In this document: positions 5,708 through 7,137 of the stretch, in pieces
How the letters are laid out: every line of letters begins with the position of its first letter
How positions within the stretch are numbered: position 1 is the stretch's first letter
Assembly (NCBI GenBank): GCA_964484285.1
Contig: CAZAEO010000103.1
Span: 1-7,137, forward strand
Direction: 5' to 3'
DNA length: 7,137 nt
From: CAZUQP01 sp964484285
GTDB lineage: Bacteria; Pseudomonadota; Gammaproteobacteria; DSM-16500
Translations under genes and position numbers: made by a program
The notes under the pieces: model-generated
What the model was told of the DNA's origin: nothing
Database searches by the model: none
Seen by the model: only the letters and a program-made list of their open reading frames with translations

Positions 5708-7100
5708 ACAGGTCAAATCAGCTATTAAACATTTTTTTACCCTTGATCGGCGTGTAGTATTTTCACTTTTATTTCGCGCTAGCCAAGCATTAGTCGGTGT
5801 GGTGACGGTTTTAATGATTGGCTGTGTGTTCAATCCGGAAGAACAAGGATATTACTACACATTCAGCGGTATTTTGGCATTACAAATCATTTTTGAAATG
5901 GGCCTGTCTTTTACTATATTGCAATTCGCTGGCCATGAGTTTGCAGTTATTTCCTGGTCTTCGCAACAAAAAATAGAGGGGCCTCCAGAGAAAGTCGCTC
6001 TATTGGGCAGTTTTTTAGCAAAATGTGCCATTGCTTACGGTCTTATTGCCTTGGCAATTTTTGTTATAGTATGGCCTGTTGGCATTCTTTTTTTTACTAC
6101 CGCCGATCATCATTCTTTTGTTATTAGTTGGGGGCTACCGTGGTTTTGTCTTTGCATCACAACGGCAGCGAATGTTTTTACTTTTCCGTTTTTATCGGTT
6201 ATCGAAGGTAGCGGGCATATTGTTCAGATTAACCAATTTAAAATAATACGCAATACCGCAGCAGCATTTTGCATGTGGATTGCGATGCTCGGTGGCGCGA
6301 ACTTGTATAGTATTGCATTCGATCCTTTGATTCGCTTTGTGATAGGTGTTCTATGGATCAAGATAAATTATCCGGACTTGATTGCTAAAACCTATCTTGG
6401 TTTTAGACATATGCATCCTAAAAATTCTATTCAATTACTTCAACCCTTACGTTGGATGGACGAGGTTTGGCCTATGCAATGGCGCATAGCAATTAGCTGG
6501 ATATCTGGTTATTTTGTGAATCAACTTTATGCGCCTATTGTGTTTTATTATCATGATGCTGCTTCGGCGGGAAGATTGGGCGCCAGCATGATGGTATGCA
6601 ATTTGTTATCATTGTTCGCTACTACTTTTCTGACAGCCTATAATCCTGAAATGTGTCAATTGATTGCTAACAAGAAATGGCAATTACTTTATTCACTTTT
6701 TAAGCGAGTTTTTTTGCATGCGCTTTTTTTATCTATTATTGCTGCCGGTTTGATTTTGGCTGCCATGTTTCTCCCGTTTCTGGCATTTATTGCGCACCGT
6801 TTTGTATCGCCTTTAGAAATGTTATTATTATTAATCGGCGCTCTTTTAAATTATCTAATTGGCGCTATCGCGCTATTTCTTAGGGCCTTCAAACGCGAAC
6901 CTTTTGTCTGGGTATCGTTGATCAGTTCTATTCTTAATGCATGCCTTGCTTGGTGGTTTGGCAGGCTGTATGGAACAGTAGGGGTCGTTTCCATTTTTTT
7001 ACTGGTAAATTTATTTTTTGGCTTGCCAGCTGCTTGGTTTCTTTGGCGTAAGAACACAGTACATTTATGGACAGATAATCTTGCATGGGAGAATAGTTAA
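5694..7100 (+). CDS. Wzx-like polysaccharide flippase (MOP/MATE superfamily)
   Basis: This is an inner-membrane protein of 468 residues with about 12 hydrophobic segments, roughly at 20-45, 52-78, 102-135, 141-160, 183-200, 205-222, 262-285, 292-315, 333-365, 370-397, 402-420 and 425-450. The N-terminal pattern of an R-x-x-Q-x-L-x-G helix, then NPEEQGYYYTF and LQIIFEMGLSF, is typical of O-antigen/polysaccharide flippases, as is EGSGHIVQINQFKI in the middle. Such proteins move lipid-linked glycan units from the cytoplasmic to the periplasmic face. I chose the ATG at 5694, which overlaps the cyclase gene by 14 bases and has AAGGA at 5676-5680, although the 13-nt spacing is long. An in-frame ATG at 5655 would add 13 residues but has no Shine-Dalgarno and a deeper overlap. 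The tight overlap indicates co-expression with the cyclase. The substrate glycan is unknown. Confidence 0.87.
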   Translation: MRYLRQVKSAIKHFFTLDRRVVFSLLFRASQALVGVVTVLMIGCVFNPEEQGYYYTFSGILALQIIFEMGLSFTILQFAGHEFAVISWSSQQKIEGPPEKVALLGSFLAKCAIAYGLIALAIFVIVWPVGILFFTTADHHSFVISWGLPWFCLCITTAANVFTFPFLSVIEGSGHIVQINQFKIIRNTAAAFCMWIAMLGGANLYSIAFDPLIRFVIGVLWIKINYPDLIAKTYLGFRHMHPKNSIQLLQPLRWMDEVWPMQWRIAISWISGYFVNQLYAPIVFYYHDAASAGRLGASMMVCNLLSLFATTFLTAYNPEMCQLIANKKWQLLYSLFKRVFLHALFLSIIAAGLILAAMFLPFLAFIAHRFVSPLEMLLLLIGALLNYLIGAIALFLRAFKREPFVWVSLISSILNACLAWWFGRLYGTVGVVSIFLLVNLFFGLPAAWFLWRKNTVHLWTDNLAWENS

Positions 7101-7117
7101 CGTGAGTATGGCATAAG

Positions 7118-7137
7118 CGTAAAATATCAAATTTACG
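7118..7137. repeat. Short palindrome at the window edge
   Basis: CGTAAA (7118-7123) and TTTACG (7132-7137) are perfect 6-bp reverse complements around an 8-base AT-rich loop, 17 bases after the flippase stop. It could be the stem of a terminator or a protein-binding site cut by the window end. It is AT-rich and could easily arise by chance. No ORF begins in 7101-7137: the GTG at 7102 and ATG at 7108 hit TAA almost at once. Confidence 0.2.

Noticed and set aside
1..7137. tRNA, rRNA, CRISPR arrays, complete insertion sequences or phage genes
   Set aside because: No cloverleaf, no regularly spaced repeat series, and no transposase, integrase or phage-structural protein pattern was seen on either strand.

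Overview
The window reads as a piece of an accessory region of a low-GC gammaproteobacterium. The best guess is a member of the Legionellales (Legionella/Coxiella-like, an intracellular lifestyle). The basis is an AT-rich gene at the left end that looks like a eukaryotic-like F-box/ankyrin effector with an acidic C-terminal tail of the Dot/Icm type, next to a GadC-like amino-acid antiporter of a type common in that order. This assignment is inferred from gene content, not from a marker gene.

Layout. Bases 1-1278 hold the 3' part of the putative effector gene (+ strand; its frame is open to base 1, so its true start probably lies outside the window). Bases 1279-1494 are mostly non-coding and contain a possible 28-codon ORF, a long-spaced inverted repeat and three copies of a short AGCTT..GGG word. 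Bases 1495-2358 (- strand) encode a LysR-type regulator of the ArgP-like kind, transcribed divergently from an APC-family amino-acid antiporter (2452-3828, +). The 93-bp gap between them carries back-to-back -10 elements and a small dyad, the usual arrangement for a LysR regulator controlling itself and its neighbour.

From the antiporter rightwards all genes are on the + strand and tightly packed. First is a broken CDP-glucose 4,6-dehydratase gene (rfbG-like, 3825-4527) whose GTG start overlaps the antiporter stop. It has lost two internal segments, including the catalytic YxxxK region, and is frameshifted. Next is an intact AroB-like sugar-phosphate cyclase (4556-5707) that keeps every catalytic residue I can map from 3-dehydroquinate synthase but has an altered NAD-binding motif. 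Last is a 12-helix Wzx/MOP-type polysaccharide flippase (5694-7100) overlapping the cyclase gene by 14 bp. The final 37 bases hold no gene, only a short palindrome at the window edge.

Working interpretation: the right half is a fragment of a surface-glycan (O-antigen-like) locus in which the CDP-deoxyhexose branch has decayed, while a cyclase (possibly making a cyclitol-type precursor) and the lipid-linked glycan flippase are still intact. It now sits directly behind, and perhaps in one transcript with, an amino-acid antiporter that is regulated from a divergent LysR promoter. No RNA genes, CRISPR arrays or complete insertion sequences were seen.
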